Part shown: positions 50,376 to 61,928 of the stretch, piece after piece
How the letters are laid out: the number at the start of each line of letters is the position of its first letter
Position numbering within the stretch: position 1 is the first letter of the stretch
From: Auanema rhodensis
Lineage: Eukaryota; Nematoda; Chromadorea; Rhabditida; Rhabditidae
Length of the DNA: 64,000 bases
NCBI GenBank assembly: GCA_964057225.1
Contig: OZ059900.1
Location: 3,296,501 to 3,360,500, forward strand
Direction: 5' to 3'
Made by a program: the position numbers and the translations under genes
The notes under the pieces: model-generated
What the model saw: only the letters and a program-made list of their open reading frames with translations
Told to the model about the DNA's origin: nothing
Database searches by the model: none

Positions 50376-53052
50376 ATGACTTTTGTTGTCATAGACAATA
50401 AAACTATGCTTCTGATCATATATATGAGCGATTTAGCCGAATTAGACTCAAAACTCGTAAATTTCAAAAATTCTTTCTATTTTCGACCTTTTTTGATCAA
50501 AATGAATATATATCAGTGCATGCTCATAAAAATAGACTGATTTTGTGTATTGTATGTTTGATTCTCAAATCTTAACGAATATGATCAAAATTTACGAGTA
50601 TTACAGATTTTGTACCAAAAATCGGTGAGTATATGGTGTTAAAGGCATAAAAACGACCATACTTAGTGTAGTAATGCTATTTGAGCGAAATTTAGTGATT
50701 TAAACATCATTAGTGTTTAATTAATGACTTTTGTTGTCATAGACAATAAAACTATGCTTTTGATCATATATATGAGCGATTTAGCCAAATTGGACTCAAA
50801 ACTCGGAAATTTCAAAAATTCTTTCTATTTTCGACCTTTTTTGATCAAAATGAATATATATCAGTGCAAGCTCATAAAAATAGACTGATTTCGTGTATTG
50901 TGTGTTTGATTCTCAAATCTTAACGAATATGATCAAAATTTACGAGTATTACAGATTTTGTAATAAAAATCGGTGAGTATATGGTGTTAAAGGCATAAAA
51001 ACGACCATACTTAGTGTAGTAATGCTATTTGAGCGAAAATCAGTATTTAAACATCACTAGCGTTTAATTGATGACTTTTGTTGTTATAGACAATAAAACT
51101 ATGCTTTTGATCATATATATGAGCGATTTAGCCAAATTGGACTCAAAACTCGGACATTTCCAAAATTCTTTCTATTTTCGACCTTTTTTGATCAAAATGA
51201 ATATATATCAGTGCAAACTCATAAAAATAGACTGATTTTGTGTATTGTGTGTTTGATTCTCAAATCTAAACAAATATGATCAAAATTTACAAGTATTACA
51301 GATTTTGTACCAAAAATCGGTGAGTATATGGTGTTAAAGGCATAAAAACGACCATACTTAGTGTAGTAATGCTATTTGAGCGAAATTTAGTGATTTAAAC
51401 ATCATTAGTGTTTAACTAATGACTTTTGTTGTCATAGACAATAAAACTATGCTTCTGATCATATATATGAGCGATTTAGCCAAATTAGACTCAAAACTCG
51501 TAAATTTCAAAAATTCTTTCTATTTTCGACCTTTTTTGATCAAAATGAATATATATCAGTGCATGCTCATAAAAATAGACTGATTTTGTGTATTGTATGT
51601 TTGATTCTCAAATCTTAACGAATATGATCAAAATTTACGAGTATTACAGATTTTGTACCAAAAATCGGTGAGTATATGGTGTTAAAGGCATAAAAACGAC
51701 CATACTTAGTGTAGTAATGCTATTTGAGCGAAATTCAGTATTTAAACATCACTAGCGTTTAATTAATGACTTTTGTTGTTGTAGACAATAAAACTATGCT
51801 TTTGATCATATATATGAGCGATTTAGCCAAATTGGACTCAAAACTCGGAAATTTCAAAAATTCTTTCTATTTTCGACCTTTTTTGATCAAAATGAATATA
51901 TATCAGTGCAAGCTCATAAAAATAGACTGATTTTGTGTATTGTGTGTTTGATTCTCAAATCTTAACAAATATGATCAAAATTTACGAGTATTACAGATTT
52001 TGTACCAAAAATCGGTGAGTATATGGTGTTAAAGGCATAAAAACGACCATACTTAGTGTAGTAATGCTATTTGAGCGAAATTTAGTGATTTAAACATCAT
52101 TAGTGTTTAATTAATGACTTTTGTTGTCATAGACAATAAAACTATGCTTTTGATCATATATATGAGCGATTTAGCCAAATTGGACTCAAAACTCGGAAAT
52201 TTCAAAAATTCTTTCTATTTTCGACCTTTTTTGATCAAAATGAATATATATCAGTGCAAGCTCATAAAAATAGACTGATTTTGTGTATTGTGTGTTTGAT
52301 TCTCAAATCTTAACGAATATGATCAAAATTTACGAGTATTACAGATTTTGTAATAAAAATCGGTGAGTATATGGTGTTAAAGGCATAAAAACGACCATAC
52401 TTAGTGTAGTAATGCTATTTGAGCGAAAATCAGTATTTAAACATCACTAGCGTTTAATTGATGACTTTTGTTGTTATAGACAATAAAACTATGCTTTTGA
52501 TCATATATATGAGCGATTTAGCCAAATTCGACTCAAAACTCGGACATTTCCAAAATTCTTTCTATTTTCGACCTTTTTTGATCAAAATGAATATATATCA
52601 GTGCAAACTCATAAAAATAGACTGATTTTGTGTATTGTGTGTTTGATTCTCAAATCTTAACAAATATGATCAAAATTTACAAGTATTACAGATTTTGTAC
52701 CAAAAATCGGTGAGTATATGGTGTTAAAGGCATAAAAACGACCATACTTAGTGTAGTAATGCTATTTGAGCGAAAATCAGTATTTAAACATCACTAGCGT
52801 TTAATTGATGACTTTTGTTGTTATAGACAATAAAACTATGCTTTTGATCATATATATGAGCGATTTAGCCAAATTCGACTCAAAACTCGGACATTTCCAA
52901 AATTCTTTCTATTTTCGACCTTTTTTGATCAAAATGAATATATATCAGTGCAAACTCATAAAAATAGACTGATTTTGTGTATTGTGTGTTTGATTCTCAA
53001 ATCTTAACAAATATGATCAAAATTTACAAGTATTACAGATTTTGTACCAAAA
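50376..53052 (+). repeat. Irregular end of the forward domain, up to the flip
   Basis: The order is H (CCGAATTAGAC), R, P, H, N (with GTTGTAGAC), an R-like monomer, F (52461) and a truncated F (52808-53052, mc1-245). The two F monomers at the end look like a one-monomer tandem duplicate. The P at 51071 has AATCTAAACAAAT, a single change. No HOR period is visible in these eight units. Confidence 0.85.
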
Positions 53053-53053
53053 G
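53004..53053. other. Array inversion junction with 2-bp microhomology
   Basis: The last forward monomer starts at 52808 and stops after GTACCAAAA at 53052 (mc245), where it should continue ATCGGTGAG. The next bases, GATTTGAGAATC from 53053, are the reverse complement of mc196 downward. The AA at 53051-53052 fits both sides. The left arm therefore pairs with the right arm up to 53005/53051, leaving 53006-53050 (45 nt) as an unpaired spacer. The arms are different monomer types: left is F with CAAATTCGAC and GGACATTTCC, right is A-like with CAAATTAGAC and GGAAATTTCA. They differ at about eight sites over the 196 bp, so this is not a fresh mirror copy. An assembly misjoin is the main alternative. 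Confidence 0.93.
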
Positions 53054-53248
53054 ATTTGAGAATCAAACATACAATACACAAAATCAGTCTATTTTTATGA
53101 GCTTGCACTGATATATATTCATTTTGATCAAAAAAGGTCGAAAAAAGAAAGAATTTTTGAAATTTCCGAGTTTTGAGTCTAATTTGGCTAAATCGCTCAT
53201 ATATATGATCAGAAGCATAGTTTTATTGTCTATAACAACAAAAGTCAT

Positions 53249-55678
53249 CAATTAAACGCTAGTGATGTTTTAATACTGATTTTCGCTCAAATAGCATTAC
53301 TACACTAAGTATGGTCGTTTTTATGCCTTTAACACCATATACTCACCGATTTTTGGTACAAAATCTGTAATACTCGTAAATTTTGATCATATTCGTTAAG
53401 ATTTGAAAATCAAACACACAATAAACAAAATCAGTTTCTTTTTATGAGTTTGCACTGATATATATTCATTTTGATCAAAAAAGGTCGAAAATAGAAAGAA
53501 TTTTTGAATTTTCCGAGTTTTGAGTCCAATTTGGCTAAATCGCTCATATATATGATCAAAAGCATAGTTTTATTGTCTATAACAACAAAAGTCATTAATT
53601 GAACACTAATGATGTTTAAATCACTAAATTTCGCTCAAATAGCATTACTACACTAAGTATGGTCGTTTTTATGCCTTTTACACCATATACTCACCGATTT
53701 TTGGTACAAAATCTGTAATACTCGTAAATTTTGATCATATTCGTTAAGATTTGAGAATCAAACACACAATACACAAAATCAGTCTATTTTTATGAGCTTG
53801 CACTGATATATATTCATTTTGATCAAAAAAGGTCGAAAAAAGAAAGAATTTTTGAAATTTCCGAGTTTTGAGTCCAATTTGGCTAAATCGCTCATATATA
53901 TGATCAAGAGCATAGTTTTATTGTCTATAACAACAAAAGTCATCAATTAAACGCTAGTGATGTTTAAATACTGATTTTCGCTCAAATAGCATTACTACAC
54001 TAAGTATGGTCGTTTTTATGCCTTTAACACCATATACTCACCGATTTTTGGTACAAAATCTGTAATATTCGTAAATTTTGATCATATTCGTTAAGATTTG
54101 AGAATCAAACATACAATACACAAAATCAGTCTATTTTTATGAGCTTGCACTGATATATATTCATTTTGATCAAAAAAGGTCGAAAAAAGAAAGAATTTTT
54201 GAAATTTCCGAGTTTTGAGTCCAATTTGGCTAAATCGCTCATATATATGATCAAGAGCATAGTTTTATTGTCTATAACAACAAAAGTCATCAATTAAACG
54301 CTAGTGATGTTTTAATACTGAATTTCGCTCAAATAGCATTACTACACTAAGTATGGTCGTTTTTATGCCTTTAACACCATATACTCACCGATTTTTGGTA
54401 CAAAATCTGTAATACTTGTAAATTTTGATCATATTTGTTAAGATTTGAGAATCAAACACACAAGACACAAAATCAGTCTATTTTTATGAGCTTGCACTGA
54501 TATATATTCATTTTGATCAAAAAAGGTCGAAAATAGAAAGAATTTTTGAAATTTCCGAGTTTTGAGTCCAATTTGGCTAAATCGCTCATATATATGATCA
54601 AAAGCATAGTTTTATTGTCTATAACAACAAAAGTCATCAATTAAACGCTAGTGATGTTTAAATACTGAATTTCGCTCAAATAGCATTACTACACTAAGTA
54701 TGGTCGTTTTTATGCCTTTAACACCATATACTCACCGATTTTTGGTACAAAATCTGTAATACTCGTAAATTTTGATCATATTCGTTAAGATTTGAGAATC
54801 AAACACACAATACACAAAATAAGTCTATTTTTATGAGTTTGCACTGATATATATTCATTTTGATCAAAAAAGGTCGAAAATAGAAAGAATTTTTGAAATT
54901 TCCGAGTTTTGAGTCCAATTTGGCTAAATCGCTCATATATATGATCAAAAGCATAGTTTTATTGTCTATAACAACAAAAGTCATCAATTAAACGCTAGTG
55001 ATGTTTAAATACTGAATTTCGCTCAAATAGCATTACTACACTAAGTATGGTCGTTTTTATGCCTTTAACACCATATACTCACCGATTTTTGGTACAAAAT
55101 CTGTAATACTCGTAAATTTTGATCATATTCGTTAAGATTTGAGAATCAAACATACAATACACGAAATCAGTCTATTGTTATGAGCTTGCACTGATATATA
55201 TTCATTTTGATCAAAAAAGGTCGAAAATAGAAAGAATTTTTGAAATTTCCGAGTTTTGAGTCTAATTTGGCTAAATCGCTCATATATATGATCAGAAGCA
55301 TAGTTTTATTGTCTATGACAACAAAAGTCATCAATTAAACGCTAGTGATGTTTAAATACTGATTTTCGCTCAAATAGCATTACTACACTAAGTATGGTCG
55401 TTTTTATGCCTTTAACACCATATACTCACCGATTTTTGGTACAAAATCTGTAATACTCGTAAATTTTGATCATATTCGTTAAGATTTGAGAATCAAACAC
55501 ACAATACACAAAATCAGTCTATTTTTATGAGCTTGCACTGATATATATTCATTTTGATCAAAAAAGGTCGAAAAAAGAAAGAATTTTTGAAATTTCCGAG
55601 TTTTGAGTCCAATTTGGCTAAATCGCTCATATATATGATCAAAAGCATAGTTTTATTGTCTATAACAACAAAAGTCAT
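53249..55678 (-). repeat. Inverted domain, proximal seven monomers, no clear HOR
   Basis: Full monomers start (mc1) at 53595, 53943, 54290, 54637, 54984, 55331 and 55678. They mix S-like (AAACAAAATC on the + strand), N-like with the CTTTCTTTTTTCG variant, and A-like types. The monomer next to the flip has a tail (GAAAATCAGTATTAAAAC) combining two tail types usually separate in the forward domain. The monomer ending near 54637 contains GTCTTGTGTG in monomer sense (near 54463), a single change. Confidence 0.8.
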
Positions 55679-57066
55679 CAATTAAACGCTAGTGATGTTT
55701 AAATACTGATTTTCGCTCAAATAGCATTACTACACTAAGTATGGTCGTTTTTATGCCTTTAACACCATATACTCACCGATTTTTGGTACAAAATCTGTAA
55801 TACTTGTAAATTTTGATCATATTCGTTAAGATTTGAGAATCAAACATACAATACACGAAATCAGTCTATTTTTATGAGCTTGCACTGATATATATTCATT
55901 TTGATCAAAAAAGGTCGAAAATAGAAAGAATTTTTGAAATGTCCGAGTTTTGAGTCTAATTTGGCTAAATCGCTCATATATATGATCAAAAGCATAGTTT
56001 TATTGTCTATAACAACAAAAGTCATCAATTAAACGCTAGTGATGTTTAAATACTGATTTTCGCTCAAATAGCATTACTACACTAAGTATGGTCGTTTTTA
56101 TGCCTTTAACACCATATACTCACCGATTTTTGGTACAAAATCTGTAATACTCGTAAATTTTGATCATATTCGTTAAGATTTGAGAATCAAACACACAATA
56201 CACAAAATCAGTCTATTTTTATGAGCTTGCACTGATATATATTCATTTTGATCAAAAAAGGTCGAAAATAGAAAGAATTTTTGAAATTTCCGAGTTTTGA
56301 GTCCAATTTGGCTAAATCGCTCATATATATGATCAAAAGCATAGTTTTATTGTCTATAACAACAAAAGTCATCAATTAAACGCTAGTGATGTTTAAATAC
56401 TGAATTTCGCTCAAATAGCATTACTACACTAAGTATGGTCGTTTTTATGCCTTTAACACCATATACTCACCGATTTTTGGTACAAAATCTGTAATACTTG
56501 TAAATTTTGATCATATTCGTTAAGATTTGAGAATCAAACATACAATACACGAAATCAGTCTATTTTTATGAGCTTGCACTGATATATATTCATTTTGATC
56601 AAAAAAGGTCGAAAATAGAAAGAATTTTTGAAATGTCCGAGTTTTGAGTCTAATTTGGCTAAATCGCTCATATATATGATCAAAAGCATAGTTTTATTGT
56701 CTATAACAACAAAAGTCATCAATTAAACGCTAGTGATGTTTAAATACTGATTTTCGCTCAAATAGCATTACTACACTAAGTATGGTCGTTTTTATGCCTT
56801 TAACACCATATACTCACCGATTTTTGGTACAAAATCTGTAATACTCGTAAATTTTGATCATATTCGTTAAGATTTGAGAATCAAACACACAATACACAAA
56901 ATCAGTCTATTTTTATGAGCTTGCACTGATATATATTCATTTTGATCGAAAAAGGTCGAAAATAGAAAGAATTTTTGAAATTTCCGAGTTTTGAGTCCAA
57001 TTTGGCTAAATCGCTCATATATATGATCAAAAGCATAGTTTTAATGTCTATAACAACAAAAGTCAT
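55679..57066 (-). repeat. Dimer higher-order repeat in the inverted domain, two copies (694 bp each)
   Basis: Copies are 55679-56372 and 56373-57066. One member has the + strand marks AAATGTCCGAG and TCTAATTTGG (GTCCGAG at 55941 and 56635, 694 bp apart); the other is N-like. The second copy has two private changes, TTGATCGAAAAAGG near 56944, which breaks the TTTTGATCAAAA palindrome, and TTTTAATGTC near 57040. Confidence 0.85.
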
Positions 57067-60000
57067 CAATTAAACGCTAGTGATGTTTAAATACTGAATT
57101 TCGCTCAAATAGCATTACTACACTAAGTATGGTCGTTTTTATGCCTTTAACACCATATACTCACCGATTTTTGGTACAAAATCTGTAATACTCGTAAATT
57201 TTGATCATATTCGTTAAGATTTGAGAATCAAACACACAATACACAAAATCAGTCTATTTTTATGAGCTTGCACTGATATATATTCATTTTGATCAAAAAA
57301 GGTCGAAAAAAGAAAGAATTTTTGAAATTTCCGAGTTTTGAGTCCAATTTGGCTAAATCGCTCATATATATGATCAAAAGCATAGTTTTATTGTCTATAA
57401 CAACAAAAGTCATCAATTAAACGCTAGTGATGTTTAAATACTGAATTTCGCTCAAATAGCATTACTACACTAAGTATGGTCGTTTTTATGCCTTTAACAC
57501 CATATACTCACCGATTTTTGGTACAAAATCTGTAATACTTGTAAATTTTGATCATATTTGTTAAGATTTGAGAATCAAACACACAATACACAAAATCAGT
57601 CTATTTTTATGAGCTTGCACTGATATATATTCATTTTGATCAAAAAAGGTCGAAAAAAGAAAGAATTTTTGAAATTTCCGAGTTTTGAGTCCAATTTGGC
57701 TAAATCGCTCATATATATGATCAAAAGCATAGTTTTATTGTCTATAACAACAAAAGTCATCAATTAAACGCTAGTGATGTTTAAATACTGAATTTCGCTC
57801 AAATAGCATTACTACACTAAGTATGGTCGTTTTTATGCCTTTAACACCATATACTCACCGATTTTTGGTACAAAATCTGTAATACTTGTAAATTTTGATC
57901 ATATTTGTTAAGATTTGAGAATCAAACATACAATACACAAAATCAGTCTATTTTTATGAGCTTGCACTGATATATATTCATTTTGATCAAAAAAGGTCGA
58001 AAATAGAAAGAATTTTGGAAATGTCCGAGTTTTGAGTCTAATTTGGCTAAATCGCTCATATATATGATCAAAAGCATAGTTTTATTGTCTATGACAACAA
58101 AAGTCATCAATTAAACGCTAGTGATGTTTAAATACTGAATTTCGCTCAAATAGCATTACTACACTAAGTATGGTCGTTTTTATGCCTTTAACACCATATA
58201 CTCACCGATTTTTGGTACAAAATCTGTAATACTTGTAAATTTTGATCATATTTGTTAAGATTTGAGAATCAAACACACAATACACAAAATCAGTCTATTT
58301 TTATGAGTTTGTACTGATATATATTCATTTTGATCAAAAAAGGTCGAAAATAGAAAGAATTTTTGAAATGTCCGAGTTTTGAGTCCAATTTGGCTAAATC
58401 GCTCATATATATGATCAAAAGCATAGTTTTATTGTCTATAACAACAAAAGTCATTAATTAAACACTAATGATGTTTAAATCACTAAATTTCGCTCAAATA
58501 GCATTACTACACTAAGTATGGTCGTTTTTATGCCTTTAACACCATATACTCACCGATTTTTGGTACAAAATCTGTAATACTCGTAAATTTTGATCATATT
58601 TGTTAAGATTTGAAAATCAAACACACAATAAACAAAATCAGTCTATTTTTATGAGTTTGCACTGATATATATTCATTTTGATCAAAAAAGGTCGAAAATA
58701 GAAAGAATTTTTGAATTTTCCGAGTTTTGAGTCCAATTGGGCTAAATCGCTCATATATATGATCAAAAGCATAGTTTTATTGTCTATAACAACAAAAGTC
58801 ATTAATTAAACACTAATGATGTTTAAATCACTAAATTTCGCTCAAATAGCATTACTACACTAAGTATGGTCGTTTTTATGCCTTTAACACCATATACTCA
58901 CCGATTTTTGGTACAAAATCTGTAATACTCGTAAATTTTGATCATATTCGTTAAGATTTGAGAATCAAACACACAATACACAAAATCAGTCTATTTTTAT
59001 GAGCTTGCACTGATTTATATTCATTTTGATCAAAAAAGGTCGAAAAAAGAAAGAATTTTTGAAATTTCCGAGTTTTGAGTCCAATTTGGCTAAATCGCTC
59101 ATATATATGATCAAAAGCATAGTTTTATTGTCTATAACAACAAAAGTCATCAATTAAACGCTAGTGATGTTTAAATACTGAATTTCGCTCAAATAGCATT
59201 ACTACACTAAGTATGGTCGTTTTTATGCCTTTAACACCATATACTCACCGATTTTTGGTACAAAATCTGTAATACTTGTAAATTTTGATCATATTTGTTA
59301 AGATTTGAGAATCAAACACACAATACACAAAATCAGTCTATTTTTATGAGCTTGCACTGATATATATTCATTTTGATCAAAAAAGGTCGAAAAAAGAAAG
59401 AATTTTTGAAATTTCCGAGTTTTGAGTCCAATTTGGCTAAATCGCTCATATATATGATCAAAAGCATAGTTTTATTGTCTATAACAACAAAAGTCATCAA
59501 TTAAACGCTAGTGATGTTTAAATACTGAATTTCGCTCAAATAGCATTACTACACTAAGTATGGTCGTTTTTATGCCTTTAACACCATATACTCACCGATT
59601 TTTGGTACAAAATCTGTAATACTTGTAAATTTTGATCATATTTGTTAAGATTTGAGAATCAAACATACAATACACAAAATCAGTCTATTTTTATGAGCTT
59701 GCACTGATATATATTCATTTTGATCAAAAAAGGTCGAAAATAGAAAGAATTTTGGAAATGTCCGAGTTTTGAGTCTAATTTGGCTAAATCGCTCATATAT
59801 ATGATCAAAAGCATAGTTTTATTGTCTATGACAACAAAAGTCATCAATTAAACGCTAGTGATGTTTAAATACTGAATTTCGCTCAAATAGCATTACTACA
59901 CTAAGTATGGTCGTTTTTATGCCTTTAACACCATATACTCACCGATTTTTGGTACAAAATCTGTAATACTTGTAAATTTTGATCATATTTGTTAAGATTT

Positions 60001-61928
60001 GAGAATCAAACACACAATACACAAAATCAGTCTATTTTTATGAGTTTGTACTGATATATATTCACTTTGATCAAAAAAGGTCGAAAATAGAAAGAATTTT
60101 TGAAATGTCCGAGTTTTGAGTCCAATTTGGCTAAATCGCTCATATATATGATCAAAAGCATAGTTTTATTGTCTATAACAACAAAAGTCATTAATTAAAC
60201 ACTAATGATGTTTAAATCACTAAATTTCGCTCAAATAGCATTACTACACTAAGTATGGTCGTTTTTATGCCTTTAACACCATATACTCACCGATTTTTGG
60301 TACAAAATCTGTAATACTCGTAAATTTTGATCATATTCGTTAAGATTTGAGAATCAAACACACAATACACAAAATCAGTCTATTTTTATGAGCTTGCACT
60401 GATATATATTCATTTTGATCAAAAAAGGTCGAAAAAAGAAAGAATTTTTGAAATTTCCGAGTTTTGAGTCCAATTTGGCTAAATCGCTCATATATATGAT
60501 CAAAAGCATAGTTTTATTGTCTATAACAACAAAAGTCATCAATTAAACGCTAGTGATGTTTAAATACTGATTTTCGCTCAAATAGCATTACTACACTAAG
60601 TATGGTCGTTTTTATGCCTTTAACACCATATACTCACCGATTTTTGGTACAAAATCTGTAATACTTGTAAATTTTGATCATATTTGTTAAGATTTGAGAA
60701 TCAAACACACAATAAACAAAATCAGTCTATTTTTATGAGTTTGCACTGATATATATTCACTTTGATCAAAAAAGGTCGAAAATAGAAAGAATTTTTGAAT
60801 TTTCCGAGTTTTGAGTCCAATTTGGCTAAATCGCTCATATATATGATCAAAAGCATAGTTTTATTGTCTATAACAACAAAAGTCATTAATTAAACACTAA
60901 TGATGTTTAAATCACTAAATTTCGCTCAAATAGCATTACTACACTAAGTATGGTCGTTTTTATGCCTTTAACACCATATACTCACCGATTTTTGGTACAA
61001 AATCTGTAATACTCGTAAATTTTGATCATATTCGTTAAGATTTGAGAATCAAACATACAATACACAAAATCAGTCTATTTTTATGAGCTTGCACTGATAT
61101 ATATTCATTTTGATCAAAAAAGGTCGAAAAAAGAAAGAATTTTTGAAATTTCCGAGTTTTGAGTCCAATTTGGCTAAATCGCTCATATATATGATCAAAA
61201 GCATAGTTTTATTGTCTATAACAACAAAAGTCATCAATTAAACGCTAGTGATGTTTAAATACTGAATTTCGCTCAAATAGCATTACTACACTAAGTATGG
61301 TCGTTTTTATGCCTTTAACACCATATACTCACCGATTTTTGGTACAAAATCTGTAATACTTGTAAATTTTGATCATATTTGTTAAGATTTGAGAATCAAA
61401 CATACAATACACAAAATCAGTCTATTTTTATGAGCTTGCACTGATATATATTCATTTTGATCAAAAAAGGTCGAAAATAGAAAGAATTTTGGAAATGTCC
61501 GAGTTTTGAGTCTAATTTGGCTAAATCGCTCATATATATGATCAAAAGCATAGTTTTATTGTCTATGACAACAAAAGTCATCAATTAAACGCTAGTGATG
61601 TTTAAATACTGAATTTCGCTCAAATAGCATTACTACACTAAGTATGGTCGTTTTTATGCCTTTAACACCATATACTCACCGATTTTTGGTACAAAATCTG
61701 TAATACTTGTAAATTTTGATCATATTTGTTAAGATTTGAGAATCAAACACACAATACACAAAAGAAGTCTATTTTTATGAGTTTGTACTGATATATATTC
61801 ACTTTGATCAAAAAAGGTCGAAAATAGAAAGAATTTTTGAAATGTCCGAGTTTTGAGTCCAATTTGGCTAAATCGCTCATATATATGATCAAAAGCATAG
61901 TTTTATTGTCTATAACAACAAAAGTCAT
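57067..61928 (-). repeat. 5-mer higher-order repeat in the inverted domain (about 1737 bp)
   Basis: A triplet recurs three times, at 57414-58454, 59151-60191 and about 60887-61928. It consists of an N-like monomer with CTTTCTTTTTTCG, a monomer with TTTTGGAAATGTCC and TCTATGACAAC, and a monomer with GTTTGTACTG. AATTTTGG lies at 58011, 59748 and 61485, exactly 1737 bp apart each time. The other two monomers of each unit vary in type. TTCACTTTGATC marks the later copies only. Confidence 0.87.

Larger units (their letters stand above)
1..53052 (+). repeat. Satellite array, forward domain (about 347-bp monomer, 152 full copies)
   Basis: The sequence ATGACTTTTG (or ATAACTTTTG) recurs at 14, 361, 709, 1056, 1404 and so on to 52808, always 346-348 bp apart. 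Two length classes come from the monomer end: tails reading TTCAGTATTTAAAC or TTCAGTATTAAAAC give 347 bp, and tails reading TTTAGTGATTTAAAC give 348 bp. Copies are head to tail with no gaps, no unique sequence and no inserted element. Only 1-bp indels were seen, for example at 6990, 14360 and 27506. Neighbouring monomers differ at a limited set of diagnostic sites, while copies one HOR apart are nearly identical. This is the pattern of satellite DNA homogenised by unequal exchange or conversion. The family is not recognised. Confidence 0.98.

Noticed and set aside
1-53052. CRISPR array
   Set aside because: Repeats are regular, but the unit is 347 bp with no short repeat alternating with unique spacers, and no cas-like gene is present.
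52808-53248. Terminal inverted repeats of a transposable element at the flip
   Set aside because: The sequence on both sides is ordinary satellite monomer continuing for kilobases. There is no element interior, no target-site duplication and no transposase-like frame.
54799-54987. 62-codon open frames on the - strand here and at 61743-61931
   Set aside because: They are the same monomer frame in the inverted domain, extended because the TGA at mc163-165 is changed. Amino-acid-changing variants are common among copies.
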